The notes: a model not told the origin generated them from the letters alone. Shown: positions 20,868 through 28,789, counted from the stretch's first letter. The stretch is DNA of 45,138 nucleotides from Alphaproteobacteria bacterium (GCA_016869285.1 VGEN01000018.1:1-45138); one strand, 5' to 3'. A program made the numbers and translations.

Positions 20868-21040
20868 CAACCTAGTAACTCCATGGGAGAAGCCAATAAT
20901 TTCAGGTTCATCCTACGGGTTGTGGGCATCGGATACGCCGAACCGAGAACTTGACTATGGTTTTTGTTAAGTTTTTGTTTTGTTCTTTTTATGTTCTTTC
21001 ATGGGGACTTTAACGATGTGCCGGCATGCCGAGATGAAAC
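20868..21040. other. Non-coding stretch between mraZ promoter and rnpB, AT-rich
   Basis: No gene is seen here. The plus strand is markedly T-rich at 20957-21000, with runs such as GTTTTTGTTAAGTTTTTG, in contrast to the GC-rich surroundings. On the minus strand this is an A-rich tract after rnpB. I found no hairpin plus U-run that would terminate rnpB. It may instead help open or bend DNA upstream of the mraZ promoter, but that is inference. Confidence 0.5.
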
Positions 21041-21437
21041 GTGGATCAGGCGGCCTGTAAGCCGGGTTCTGTCCTCGCCCTGAGGGCGAGGGACGGCCAT
21101 TCATCTGGGACGCCCGTTGCCGGACGCCTCACGCGACCAACCCGGGCGGCGGCGCGAGAATGCGCCTCCCGCCGGCCTTTCGGCTGCGGGCGGCCGCCCC
21201 TATTCGGTCTTGCTCCCGGTGGGGTTTGCCGTGCCGGCCCCGTTGCCGGGACCGCGGTGCGCTCTTACCGCCCCGTTTCACCCTTGCCGGCGCGGACGCC
21301 GGCGGTCTGCTCTCTGTGGCACTTTCCCTGGGGTCGCCCCCGCCGGGCGTTACCCGGCACCGTATTCCCGTGGAGCCCGGACTTTCCTCCCGGCGTCTGT
21401 GAAGGACGCCGAGCGACCGTCCGGCCGCCTGACCCAC
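21041..21437 (-). ncRNA. rnpB: RNase P RNA (bacterial type A)
   Basis: The catalytic RNA that removes tRNA 5' leaders. Read on the minus strand, it contains the conserved block GGAGGAAAGTCCGGGCTCC (21390-21372), the segment ACAGAGAGCAGACCGCC (21317-21301) and, near the 3' end, ACAGAACCCGGCTTA (21072-21058). The ends pair as helix P1: GTGGGTCAGGCGGCC (21437-21423) with GGCCGCCTGATCCAC (21055-21041), fifteen pairs with one G-U. The predicted promoter puts the start exactly at 21437. Length near 397 bases is normal for an alphaproteobacterium. Confidence 0.95.
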
Positions 21438-21443
21438 ACCGTC

Positions 21444-21472
21444 CCATATGTCGCTGACAGCAAAGGCGTCAA
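21444..21472 (-). promoter_or_regulatory. Promoter of rnpB
   Basis: On the minus strand TTGACG (21472-21467), a 17-base spacer and ATATGG (21449-21444). The predicted start, seven bases on, is 21437, which is the first base of helix P1 of RNase P RNA. The -35 box begins 8 bases after the stop of the upstream Crp/Fnr gene. Confidence 0.75.
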
Positions 21473-21479
21473 GCCCGGC

Positions 21480-22208
21480 TCAGCCGGCCTGCGCATCGTC
21501 CTCGATGAAGTCCTCAAGACCCTCGATGTCGACAAGCTCGAGCGAGCGGCTGCCGCGGGCGACCAGGCGGCGTTTTTCGAGCTCGCCCAGGGTACGAGCC
21601 ACGGTCTCGCGCGTGGTGCCGGCCGAGGCTGCGATCTCGCTCTGGGTCGGGGCCGGCTGCAGCTTGATGCGCGAGACGTTGCCGCTCGTGCGGCCGCGCC
21701 CGGTAAACCTGAGAAGCTCATGCACGATGCGGCCGGCGGCAGTCAGGCTACGGAGGTCATGGACACGGACGTTGGTGCCGCGAATAGCCCTCGCCATCGC
21801 CTTCAACAGGTTGAGAGCGAGGGTCGGGGTCTCGCGCAGGAGCTGAATGAAGTCCTGTCCGGGGAGGCTCGCGGTTACCGTGTCGGTGACGGCGATGACG
21901 CTGGCTGAGCGGGGACCGCCATCGATCGCGGCCATCTCGCCGACATGCCCGCCGGGAGCGATCTCGGCAAAGCCGATCTCGCGGCCGGTCGCCGTGAACT
22001 GCACAACTCTCAGGCGACCGCAACGGACGAACAGCACCTCGTGACTGTCGTCATCCTGGTTGAGGATCGTGGCGCCTTTGGCGTGATACTTCCACGCGCA
22101 GCGCTGCTCGATCCGGCGGACGGCATCCGGCGAGACGCCCTTCAGCAGCTCGATCGCTGCGAGCGACTTGTCGAACCCGCCCGACTTCAGGAACGTCTCG
22201 GCGTCCAT
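21480..22208 (-). CDS. Crp/Fnr-family transcriptional regulator
   Basis: A cytoplasmic regulator of 242 residues with an N-terminal cyclic-nucleotide-type sensory barrel (about 15-135, including IAPGGHVGEMAAIDGGPRSA, in pieces GGHVGEMAAI and GGPRSA) and a C-terminal winged helix-turn-helix (about 155-225, with TQSEIAASAGTTRETVARTL). The GEMA...RSA part resembles the cAMP phosphate-binding cassette, so a nucleotide ligand is possible. The cysteine cluster of oxygen-sensing Fnr proteins is absent. The start ATG 22208 is preceded by AGGGGG. GTG 22244 is an alternative. Targets cannot be told from context, since the neighbours are rnpB and a co-chaperone gene. Confidence 0.85.
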   Translation of the reverse strand: MDAETFLKSGGFDKSLAAIELLKGVSPDAVRRIEQRCAWKYHAKGATILNQDDDSHEVLFVRCGRLRVVQFTATGREIGFAEIAPGGHVGEMAAIDGGPRSASVIAVTDTVTASLPGQDFIQLLRETPTLALNLLKAMARAIRGTNVRVHDLRSLTAAGRIVHELLRFTGRGRTSGNVSRIKLQPAPTQSEIAASAGTTRETVARTLGELEKRRLVARGSRSLELVDIEGLEDFIEDDAQAG

Positions 22209-22274
22209 CGTCGTGCCCCCTGGCAACCGATGATGGCGCATCACCTCGGGGCATGTCTACCGGGAGCGGCCAGA

Positions 22275-23015
22275 TCAAGTGAAACCGCGCTGGACCTTCA
22301 GCCGCTCATAGGCCTGGGTGATGGTCGCCAGCCGGTCGGTGGCAACGCGGATCGCTTCCTCCGGCATGCCGAGCCCGATCAGCCGGTCCGGATGGTGCTC
22401 ACGCACGAGGCGGCGATAGGCAGCCTTGATCTCGGCGACCGGAGCGTCGGCGGCGACGCCGAGGAAGAGGCAGGGCTCGCAGGCCATGAATTCCATGTGG
22501 TGGGCCGAAAGCCGCTCGAAGCCGCGCTCATCGAAGCCGAAGATCTCGGAGACGCTCCGGAGATAGGCGTGCTCCCGGGGATCGAGTTCGCCGTCGACCG
22601 TGGCCACATGGAAGAGGCAATGCATCAGCTCTTCCAGCACGGTTGAGCCCGGCTCGAACAGGCCGGCGAGCTGGCGGGCATAGGCCTCGTAGGAATCGGG
22701 CGTCCGCTTGGCCATCTCGAAGATCCGTTCGAGCTTGGCGGCCTCGGCGTCATCGACATGGAAGACCTGTCGGAAAGCGCGAATCTCGTCGCCTGTGACC
22801 TCGCCATCGACGCTGGCCATCTTGGCGCCGAGCGCGATGACGCCGACGGTGAATGCGGTGCTCCGGGTCGGGTCGGGCGCCGGTTTCAGGCGCTCGACGA
22901 CCTTCTTGATGTCGTCCTCGTAGGCATAGGCGGCGAGCCCGCCGACCAGCGCGCCAATCGGGCCGCCGACGGCAAAGCCGGCGGCGCCGGCCAGGAGCTT
23001 GTGCCAGAGGGCCAT
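22275..23015 (-). CDS. TerB-DnaJ co-chaperone (DjlA-like)
   Basis: A 246-residue protein with a glycine-rich hydrophobic N-terminus (AGAAGFAVGGPIGALVGGLAA, shown as AGFAVGGPIGALVGG, about 10-28) that may insert in the membrane. A TerB-like helical domain follows (about 55-165, with the acidic DGEVTGDEIRAFR and DGELDPREHAYL). A C-terminal J domain (about 180-245) carries the HPD motif in EHHPDRLIGLG. J domains stimulate Hsp70 (DnaK) ATPase, and this order matches DjlA. The specific client is unknown. It is transcribed divergently from the TRAP binding protein gene and followed by the Crp/Fnr gene. Confidence 0.88.
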   Translation of the reverse strand: MALWHKLLAGAAGFAVGGPIGALVGGLAAYAYEDDIKKVVERLKPAPDPTRSTAFTVGVIALGAKMASVDGEVTGDEIRAFRQVFHVDDAEAAKLERIFEMAKRTPDSYEAYARQLAGLFEPGSTVLEELMHCLFHVATVDGELDPREHAYLRSVSEIFGFDERGFERLSAHHMEFMACEPCLFLGVAADAPVAEIKAAYRRLVREHHPDRLIGLGMPEEAIRVATDRLATITQAYERLKVQRGFT

Positions 23016-23075
23016 GGCCGATGGTCGCCGCGTCGCCGAGATGCCGTCAACCTTTCGACACGAGCTTGAGCGAGA

Positions 23076-23105
23076 TTGACGCTGGGGCGCGGTCGGCGAT
23101 ACTGA
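23076..23105 (+). promoter_or_regulatory. Possible promoter of the TRAP binding protein gene
   Basis: TTGACG at 23076-23081 and TACTGA at 23100-23105 with an 18-base spacer, about 30 bases before the TTG start. The -10 is imperfect, so this is a candidate only. Confidence 0.35.
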
Positions 23106-23134
23106 CGCACGCGCGCTCTTTCCAGGAGGAAAGA

Positions 23135-24127
23135 TTGAGCCGCCGGGTCGTTCGTATGGTCGTGCTTGCGCTCGCGCTGATCGTGCCAGGGGCGGCGGGC
23201 GCTCAGACCTTGAAGGCTTCGCACCAGTTTCCGGGCGATGGCATCGATTTCCGCGACGTCGCCCTGCGCATGCTCGCGCGCGAGGTAGCGCAGGCGAGGA
23301 CCGGCCTCGACATAAAGGTGTACCCCGGCGCCCAGCTGATGCGCCCGCGCGCGCAGTGGGAGGCTCTGCGCAAAGGTCAGCTCGACCTCTCGCTGCTGCC
23401 TCTCCACTACGGCGCGCTGAAGCAGCCGGCGCTGCAGCTTGCCTTCATGCCCGGTATCGCGCTCAGCCACGCCCACGCTGCGCGTCTCAACGACTCGGTC
23501 TTCCTCCGCCGCCTGCAGGACCATGCCGAGGCCGAAGGCGTCGTGGTGCTCGCCGACATCTGGGTCGCCGGCGGCATCGTCTCGCGCGGCGATTGCATCC
23601 TCGAGCCCGAGGACCTTCGCGGCAAGACGATCCGCGCCTCCAACCGCTACTACGAGAGAATGGCGCGCGAGATGGGCGCAGCCGTCGCCGAGATGGCACC
23701 GGCCGAGATCGCCGGCTCGCTCGCAGCCGGCCTGATCGACGTCGCGACCGCGACCAGCGACAGCTTGGTGCAGCTCCGGCTGCAGGAGCAGGCACAGTGC
23801 CTGACCGCGCCCGGCGAGCACCCTTTCCTGATGATCTATGAGCCGATCGTGGTCGCGCGCGCGACCTACGAGCAGCTGAGCCAGAGCCAGAAGCGCGCGC
23901 TGCAGAAGGCCGCCGACAAGATCGAGCTTTGGGCGCACGACGCGGCACGCGCGGCCGATCGCGCGATGGTCAAGGTCTTCGAGCGCCGCGGCGTGCGCGT
24001 CGTGGGGATGTCGGCCGAGCAGTCGAAGCGCTGGCGCCAGCTCTCCGTCGGCACGGCGCTTGCGGAATTCCGCAAGGACAATCCTGCGACCGGCCCCCTG
24101 ATCGACCTCGCGCTCCAGGTCGACTGA
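23135..24127 (+). CDS. TRAP transporter solute-binding protein, DctP type (orphan; TTG start)
   Basis: A periplasmic binding protein of the DctP/SiaP family, which captures organic acids or related anions for sodium-coupled TRAP transporters. Seen: a signal peptide (RRVVR, hydrophobic stretch, cleavage after AGA at about residue 23); LKASHQFPGDG at the mature start; QLMRPRAQWEALRKGQLDLS, split as QLMRPRAQWEAL and KGQLDLS; and LRGKTIRASN followed by the ligand-domain pattern. TTG 23135 has AGGAGG 5 bases upstream. ATG 23156 would cut the basic part of the signal. No DctQ/DctM membrane subunits lie nearby, so the substrate and partner are unknown. It ends one base before the convergent dehydratase gene. 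Confidence 0.85.
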   Translation: MSRRVVRMVVLALALIVPGAAGAQTLKASHQFPGDGIDFRDVALRMLAREVAQARTGLDIKVYPGAQLMRPRAQWEALRKGQLDLSLLPLHYGALKQPALQLAFMPGIALSHAHAARLNDSVFLRRLQDHAEAEGVVVLADIWVAGGIVSRGDCILEPEDLRGKTIRASNRYYERMAREMGAAVAEMAPAEIAGSLAAGLIDVATATSDSLVQLRLQEQAQCLTAPGEHPFLMIYEPIVVARATYEQLSQSQKRALQKAADKIELWAHDAARAADRAMVKVFERRGVRVVGMSAEQSKRWRQLSVGTALAEFRKDNPATGPLIDLALQVD

Positions 24128-24128
24128 C

Positions 24129-25112
24129 CTATCCTGCCTCCCCGAGACGAACGGCCTCGGCGAAGTCGGCGGCCCCGATATTGGCGCCGCAGACGATAAG
24201 ACCAACGCGCTTGCCTTCAAGGCGACTCTTGAGCGGCCCGAGCATTCCCGCGGTCGCCGCAGCGCCCGCCGGCTCCACCGCCAGCTTCATCTCTCGGAAC
24301 AGCAGAGCCATCGCACGTCGGAGCGCCTGGTCGTCGACCAGAACGATCTCATCGATGTGCCGGCGGCAAAGCTCGAAGGCGAGCGGCGTGGTGAAGGGGG
24401 GCGCCAGGGAGTCGGCGATCGTGTCGATCTTCTCGAGCCGTTCCGGCTTGCCTGATTTGAAGCTGCGGCTCATCGCGTCGGCACCGGCCGGCTCGACGCC
24501 GTAGACCTTGCAGCTTGGCTGCGCGAGCTTGATCGCGGTCGAGACGCCGGAAGCAAGTCCGCCGCCGCCGATCGGCACGATCACGGCGTCGAGCGGACCT
24601 GCTTGGTCGGAGAATTCGAGGCCGAGCGTCCCGGTGCCCTTCGAGGTCCAGGGCCCTTCGAAGGGATGGACGAAGCTTCGGCCCTCGGCAGCCTCGATCT
24701 TCTTCACCAGCTCGAAGCCTTCGACGACGTTCTCGGCGCTCACCACCTCGGCGCCATAGGCCTTGGCGCGGGCGACGCGCGTCGGGTTGGCGTTTTTCGC
24801 CATCACCACCTTGGCCGAGGTGCCCGCCGTTTTCGCCGCGTAGGCCGTGGCGATCGCGTGATTGCCGGCCGAGATGGTGACGACGCCGCGGCCGAGCTGC
24901 TCCTTGGAGAGGTTCAGCATCACGGCGACGGCGCCGCGTGCCTTGAAGGAGCCTGTATGCTGGAACAGCTCGAGCTTGAGCACGGGCTCGGTCGAGCCCA
25001 TGGCCTCGCCGATCTCGCGGCCGCGCCAGGTATGGATCGGGGTCGTCAGGACGTGGCGGTCGATGAGCGCGCGGGTGGCGCGGATCTCGTCCAGGGTCGG
25101 GACGCTGGTCAT
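24129..25112 (-). CDS. Threonine/serine dehydratase-like PLP enzyme
   Basis: A fold-type II pyridoxal-phosphate enzyme of 327 residues. Known relatives deaminate threonine or serine to 2-oxobutyrate or pyruvate, or race-mise such amino acids. The PLP lysine is Lys57 in HTGSFKARGA. SAGNHA (about 81-86) binds the substrate carboxylate, and the glycine loop GGGGLASG holds the PLP phosphate. There is no C-terminal ACT domain, so it is the short catabolic or biodegradative type, not the isoleucine-regulated IlvA. The exact substrate cannot be read from sequence. It is alone on the minus strand here, converging on the TRAP gene. Confidence 0.85.
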   Translation of the reverse strand: MTSVPTLDEIRATRALIDRHVLTTPIHTWRGREIGEAMGSTEPVLKLELFQHTGSFKARGAVAVMLNLSKEQLGRGVVTISAGNHAIATAYAAKTAGTSAKVVMAKNANPTRVARAKAYGAEVVSAENVVEGFELVKKIEAAEGRSFVHPFEGPWTSKGTGTLGLEFSDQAGPLDAVIVPIGGGGLASGVSTAIKLAQPSCKVYGVEPAGADAMSRSFKSGKPERLEKIDTIADSLAPPFTTPLAFELCRRHIDEIVLVDDQALRRAMALLFREMKLAVEPAGAAATAGMLGPLKSRLEGKRVGLIVCGANIGAADFAEAVRLGEAG

Positions 25113-25192
25113 CTTGGGGCCTTAGATCGGAGACAGAAGGGGCTGCAAGGGCTACCATCGCGAGCCCCAGAGGTGAAGAGCGAGGGAAGGCG

Positions 25193-25642
25193 ATGGCGGC
25201 GCGCTACGTGATGGACCGGGCGGAGGTCGCGAAGCTGCTTGGCGAGTGCAAGCTGCTCGGCTGCATCGACGCGCTGGATGCGAACGCCGACCGCATCCTG
25301 TTCGCGGCCAACGGCAAGGCCGAGGCCGAGGCGATGGTCGAGATCGGCGGGCCGGTCGCGCTCTGGTCGCGGGATGACCAGGGTTTCGTTGCGGTTGCCG
25401 AGATGAAGCCGATCGAGAAAGGCGACACCGTCGAGGCGTTCGCCCGCTCCGGCAAGCCTTTCGGATTTCCGGTCGAGCCGACAGCACGCTTCGCCTCGGT
25501 CTCGCTGGCCAAGGCTTTTCCCGAGGCCGACGATACCAAGTGGAAGAAGCTGATGCGCCTCGGCGGTTGCCGGCGCGACCGCATCACGCGTGCGGAGACC
25601 GACATCGACGTGCTGCTGGCGAAGTTCAAGCCGGCTCCCTAG
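25193..25642 (+). CDS. Hypothetical protein, 149 residues
   Basis: I do not recognise this family. The protein is soluble, with no signal peptide or membrane segment. It alternates charged helices and short strands (VMDRAEVAKLLGECKLLGC; GPVALWSRDDQGFVAVAEM) and ends in a basic, lysine-rich tail. ATG 25193 has GAGGGAAGG upstream and codon usage matches the neighbours, supporting a real gene. It starts 80 bases from the divergent dehydratase gene and is followed after 59 bases by the FAD-linked dehydrogenase, so it could be the first gene of that transcript. Confidence 0.7.
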   Translation: MAARYVMDRAEVAKLLGECKLLGCIDALDANADRILFAANGKAEAEAMVEIGGPVALWSRDDQGFVAVAEMKPIEKGDTVEAFARSGKPFGFPVEPTARFASVSLAKAFPEADDTKWKKLMRLGGCRRDRITRAETDIDVLLAKFKPAP

Positions 25643-25701
25643 TCACCTTGCCCGGCCTCGACCGGGCGACTAACTTTGCAGAGAGCCATTTCGGAGCTGC
25701 C

Positions 25702-27087
25702 ATGACCGCGCAACCCGCCCAGCGCTCGGGGGCGATCGACATCCTGAAGCAGATGCTCGGCGACCGTCTGTCGACGGCGATGGCCGTGCGTCAGCAGCAT
25801 GGCCGGGACGAGAGCTATCACGCCCCCCACGCGCCCGAGGCAGTGGCCTTTGCGCAGTCGACCGAGGAAGTCTCGGAGATCGTCAAGGTCTGCGCCCGCT
25901 ACAAGACGCCGATCATTCCTTTCGGCACCGGAACCTCGCTCGAGGGCGGCGTCGCCGCGCTCCATGGCGGCATCTGCATAGACCTGATGCAGATGAACAA
26001 GGTTCTCCAGGTCAATGTCGAGGACCTCGACGTCGCGGTGCAGGCGGGCGTGACGCGCAAACAGCTCAACGAGTACATCCGCGACACCGGCCTGTTCTTC
26101 CCGATCGATCCCGGCGCCGATGCCTCGCTCGGCGGCATGGCGGCGACGCGCGCCTCGGGCACCAACGCCGTCCGCTACGGCACCATGCGCGAAAATGTGC
26201 TGTCGCTGACGGTGGTCGCGGCCGACGGCCGCATCATCAGGACGGCCCGCCGGTCGCGGAAGTCGGCAGCGGGATACGATTTGACGCGCCTCTTCGTCGG
26301 CTCGGAAGGCACGCTCGGAGTCATCACCGAGGTGACCCTGCGTCTCTACGGCGTGCCGGAGGCGATGTCGGCGGCGGTCTGCGCCTATCCGACGATCGGC
26401 GACGCCGTGAACACGGTGATCCAGACGATTCAGGCCGGCGTGCCGGTGGCGCGCATCGAGCTGCTCGACGAGGTGCAGATGGGTGCCTGCGTCACTCATT
26501 CGAAGCTCGACTACAAGGTGGCGCCGACGCTGTTCTTCGAGTTCCACGGCAGCAATGCCGGGGTGAAGGAGCAGGCCGAAACGGTGCAGGCGATCTCGGC
26601 CGAGCATGGCGGCACCGACTTCAAGTGGGCCACGCGCCAGGAAGACCGCACCAAGCTGTGGGAGGCGCGGCATCGTGCCTACTACTCGGCGCTCGCGCTC
26701 AGGCCGGGCGCCAAGGGCTGGCCGACCGATGTCTGCGTGCCGATCTCGAGGCTCGCCGAATGTATCCTTGAGACCAAGAAGGACATCGAGGAGTCGGGCC
26801 TGCTGGCGCCGATGGTCGGCCATGTCGGCGACGGCAATTTCCACCTCGTCTACGTCATCGATCCGGAGAATCCGGAGGAGCTCAGGCGCGCCTCGGCGCA
26901 CAACGACCGCATGATCGCGCGTGCGCTCGCCATGGGCGGCACCTGCACCGGCGAGCATGGCGTCGGCTATGGAAAGATGGCGTTCCTGCAGGCCGAGCAC
27001 GGCGAGGCCGTCAGCCTCATGCGCTCGATCAAGGTGGCGCTCGACCCGGACAACATCATGAACCCCGGCAAGGTCGTCTCGGTGTGA
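25702..27087 (+). CDS. FAD-linked D-lactate/glycolate-type dehydrogenase (GlcD/LDHD family)
   Basis: A 461-residue flavoprotein of the FAD_binding_4 plus FAD-oxidase C family, which oxidises D-2-hydroxy acids such as D-lactate or glycolate and passes electrons to cytochromes or flavoproteins. Seen: PFGTGTSLEGG (FAD pyrophosphate loop, about 73-83), DPGADASLGGMAATRASGTNAVRYG in two parts (DPGADASLGGM and ASGTNAVRYG), LFVGSEGTLGVITE, the metal/substrate motif GHVGDGNFH, and CTGEHGVGYGK near the C-terminus. ATG 25702 has GGAG 6 bases upstream. The single-chain form resembles LDHD more than the multi-subunit GlcDEF, and no GlcE/GlcF genes are next to it. The stop overlaps the next start (GTGA). 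Confidence 0.88.
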   Translation: MTAQPAQRSGAIDILKQMLGDRLSTAMAVRQQHGRDESYHAPHAPEAVAFAQSTEEVSEIVKVCARYKTPIIPFGTGTSLEGGVAALHGGICIDLMQMNKVLQVNVEDLDVAVQAGVTRKQLNEYIRDTGLFFPIDPGADASLGGMAATRASGTNAVRYGTMRENVLSLTVVAADGRIIRTARRSRKSAAGYDLTRLFVGSEGTLGVITEVTLRLYGVPEAMSAAVCAYPTIGDAVNTVIQTIQAGVPVARIELLDEVQMGACVTHSKLDYKVAPTLFFEFHGSNAGVKEQAETVQAISAEHGGTDFKWATRQEDRTKLWEARHRAYYSALALRPGAKGWPTDVCVPISRLAECILETKKDIEESGLLAPMVGHVGDGNFHLVYVIDPENPEELRRASAHNDRMIARALAMGGTCTGEHGVGYGKMAFLQAEHGEAVSLMRSIKVALDPDNIMNPGKVVSV

Positions 27088-27452
27088 CGACGGAAGCGCC
27101 GACCGTCGATCCCGCCGCGATCGAGGGCTATCACGCGCATGTCTACTACGACCCGGCCACGCGCGCCGTTGCTGAGCGCCTGCGTGAGGCGATCGGCGCG
27201 GGTTTCCGGGTGCAGCTCGGCCGCTGGCACGACGCGCCCATCGGCCCGCACCCGGTCTCGATGTATCAGGCGGCCTTTCCGGTCGCCGAGTTCGCGCGGC
27301 TGGTTCCGTGGCTGATGCTGAACCGCGCGGGACTGACGGTGCTGGTCCATCCGCTGACAGGGGACGACTACGAGGACCACGCAACGCATCCGCTCTGGCT
27401 CGGATCGCCCCTGCCGCTCAAGCTCGAGACTCTGATGCGTCGCTCTGCTTAG
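27084..27452 (+). CDS. DOPA 4,5-dioxygenase-like protein
   Basis: A 122-residue protein of the bacterial DOPA 4,5-dioxygenase-like family, known mainly from fungal betalain and plant-type extradiol enzymes. Candidate metal ligands are in YHAHVYYD (about 16-23), GPHPVSMYQ (about 53-61) and VHPLTGDDYEDH (about 88-99). Many bacterial members have no demonstrated substrate, so dioxygenase activity is not certain. The GTG start at 27084 overlaps the dehydrogenase stop (GTGA), so the two are translated together and probably used together. Confidence 0.8.
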   Translation: MTTEAPTVDPAAIEGYHAHVYYDPATRAVAERLREAIGAGFRVQLGRWHDAPIGPHPVSMYQAAFPVAEFARLVPWLMLNRAGLTVLVHPLTGDDYEDHATHPLWLGSPLPLKLETLMRRSA

Positions 27453-27455
27453 GCG

Positions 27456-28142
27456 TCAGTTCTTCGGCCGATATTCCGGCGGTATGAAGAACAGGAACTT
27501 TTGCCGCCAGGCGCTCTTGTGGCATTCGACGCAGAACTCGACCTTGTCGCCGTTGCGGCCCCGGCTCTCGCCGATGACGGTTCCGCCTGCGATCAAGGTG
27601 AACTTCAAGTCGCCGACACGCGGATCGTAGCCAGCGGGCATTTTTTCAATGGTGAACTGGGCGTCGGGGATCGCCTCGCCGGACTGGCGCGCGATGAAGC
27701 CGCGCTTCAAGACGACGGCGCCCACAGGCAGAGCCGGCCCATCCTCGAACTCGAGATAGCCCTCGGCAAGCGCATTGCCTGTCAGCTCGATGTAGAGGCC
27801 GTGCTCGGATTGATAGAAGACCGTGCTGAAGCGCTTCCAGCCCTCCGAGCCGGAAAGCCGAGCGTCGCCGCTGTGGGCTGCAGCGGCGAGCAGCGCCGGC
27901 CGGACGCAGGCACCGGCGGCCTCGGCTTCCGCGTCGCTGAGCTCCGGCGTCGGCAGCGCGCTCGGCCGCGCCGGCACGTCGGCCGGTCGCTGCGCGGGTG
28001 GCAGGCGTTCATAGGCGGAAGTGATGCGCGGCACCGTGCAGCCGGCCGTCAGCGCAGGCGTCTGCATCTGGCATCCAACGGCGAGAACAGCCGTCATCGC
28101 GAGCAGGCCGGCATAGAGTCGAGCCGGCAGGGTGGGGATCAT
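27456..28142 (-). CDS. Cytochrome P460-like haem lipoprotein
   Basis: A 228-residue exported lipoprotein: signal with lipobox AVGC, Cys24 as lipid site. After a proline-rich linker (about 45-70) comes a domain resembling the cytochrome P460 / beta-type cytochrome c' fold: GWKRFSTVFYQSEHG (101-115), ALPVGAVVLKRGF (137-149), GYDPRVGDLKFTLI (171-184), and CVECH (204-208), a CxxCH haem c attachment motif close to the C-terminus as in that family. P460 proteins oxidise hydroxylamine or bind NO. Whether this one carries the haem-lysine cross-link (Lys146 is one candidate) cannot be decided by eye. It converges on the DOPA-dioxygenase-like gene with a 3-base gap. Confidence 0.75.
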   Translation of the reverse strand: MIPTLPARLYAGLLAMTAVLAVGCQMQTPALTAGCTVPRITSAYERLPPAQRPADVPARPSALPTPELSDAEAEAAGACVRPALLAAAAHSGDARLSGSEGWKRFSTVFYQSEHGLYIELTGNALAEGYLEFEDGPALPVGAVVLKRGFIARQSGEAIPDAQFTIEKMPAGYDPRVGDLKFTLIAGGTVIGESRGRNGDKVEFCVECHKSAWRQKFLFFIPPEYRPKN

Positions 28143-28261
28143 TCTCGGATAGGTTCCGCAGCGGTCTCGATTCTGGGCAACGACGATCGGCGGGTCAGGA
28201 CGAGTCAGCGTCCATCCAATCCTAGCAGATCGATCTCGGAGGAGTGATATGGTGGAGGAGC

Positions 28262-28789
28262 ATGCGGGCCGAGGCTGAGGGCAGGGACGTGGTTGAAAGC
28301 GAGTTCGGGGCGGAGGCGCTTCGCTCGGCGCTCGGCCGTTTCGCCACCGGAGTCACCGTCATCACCTGCCGGCTCGCCGATGGCGGGCTGGTCGGGCTGA
28401 CTGCGAACTCCTTCAACTCGGTCTCGCTCGACCCGCCGTTGATCCTGTGGAGCCTGTCGAAGCGCGCTCGCAGCCTGGAGGCGTTTCGTTCGGCCACGCA
28501 TTTCGGCGTCAACGTGCTCGCCTGGGACCAAGTCGAGATCGCGCGCCGCTTCTCGCAACGGGTTGCCAATCGCTTCGCCGGCATCGCCTTTCACGAGGGC
28601 GAGGGGGGCGTGCCCTTGCTCGACGGTTGCGTCGCGCGTTTCGTCTGTGTCACTCACCATCAATATGAAGGCGGCGACCATCTGATCTTCGTCGGCCGCG
28701 TGCATACCTGCTCAGCCGAGGACAAGCCGGCGCTGGTCTACTACGGCAGCCGCTACGCGATGACCCGCGATCACCCTAGCGACCAGTGA
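28262..28789 (+). CDS. Flavin reductase domain protein
   Basis: A 175-residue protein of the flavin reductase / FMN-binding split-barrel family, which supplies reduced flavin to two-component monooxygenases. Seen: ALRSALGRFATGVTVIT, GLTANSFNSVSLDPPLILWSL (as GLTANSFNSVSLDPP and LILWSL), the GDH motif in GGDHLIFVGRV, and a C-terminal LVYYGSRY. The start is uncertain: ATG 28262 (GGAGG 3 bases upstream) is used, and GTG 28244 and GTG 28289 are alternatives. No partner monooxygenase lies next to it. Its end overlaps the convergent enoyl-CoA hydratase gene by 14 bases. Confidence 0.85.
   Translation: MRAEAEGRDVVESEFGAEALRSALGRFATGVTVITCRLADGGLVGLTANSFNSVSLDPPLILWSLSKRARSLEAFRSATHFGVNVLAWDQVEIARRFSQRVANRFAGIAFHEGEGGVPLLDGCVARFVCVTHHQYEGGDHLIFVGRVHTCSAEDKPALVYYGSRYAMTRDHPSDQ

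Noticed and set aside
21041-21457. Open frames across rnpB on both strands
   Set aside because: The region is RNase P RNA by conserved blocks and helix P1; the frames have no protein features.
24129-25112. Calling the dehydratase IlvA
   Set aside because: The regulatory ACT domain is absent and no isoleucine genes are nearby, so only the general family name is given.
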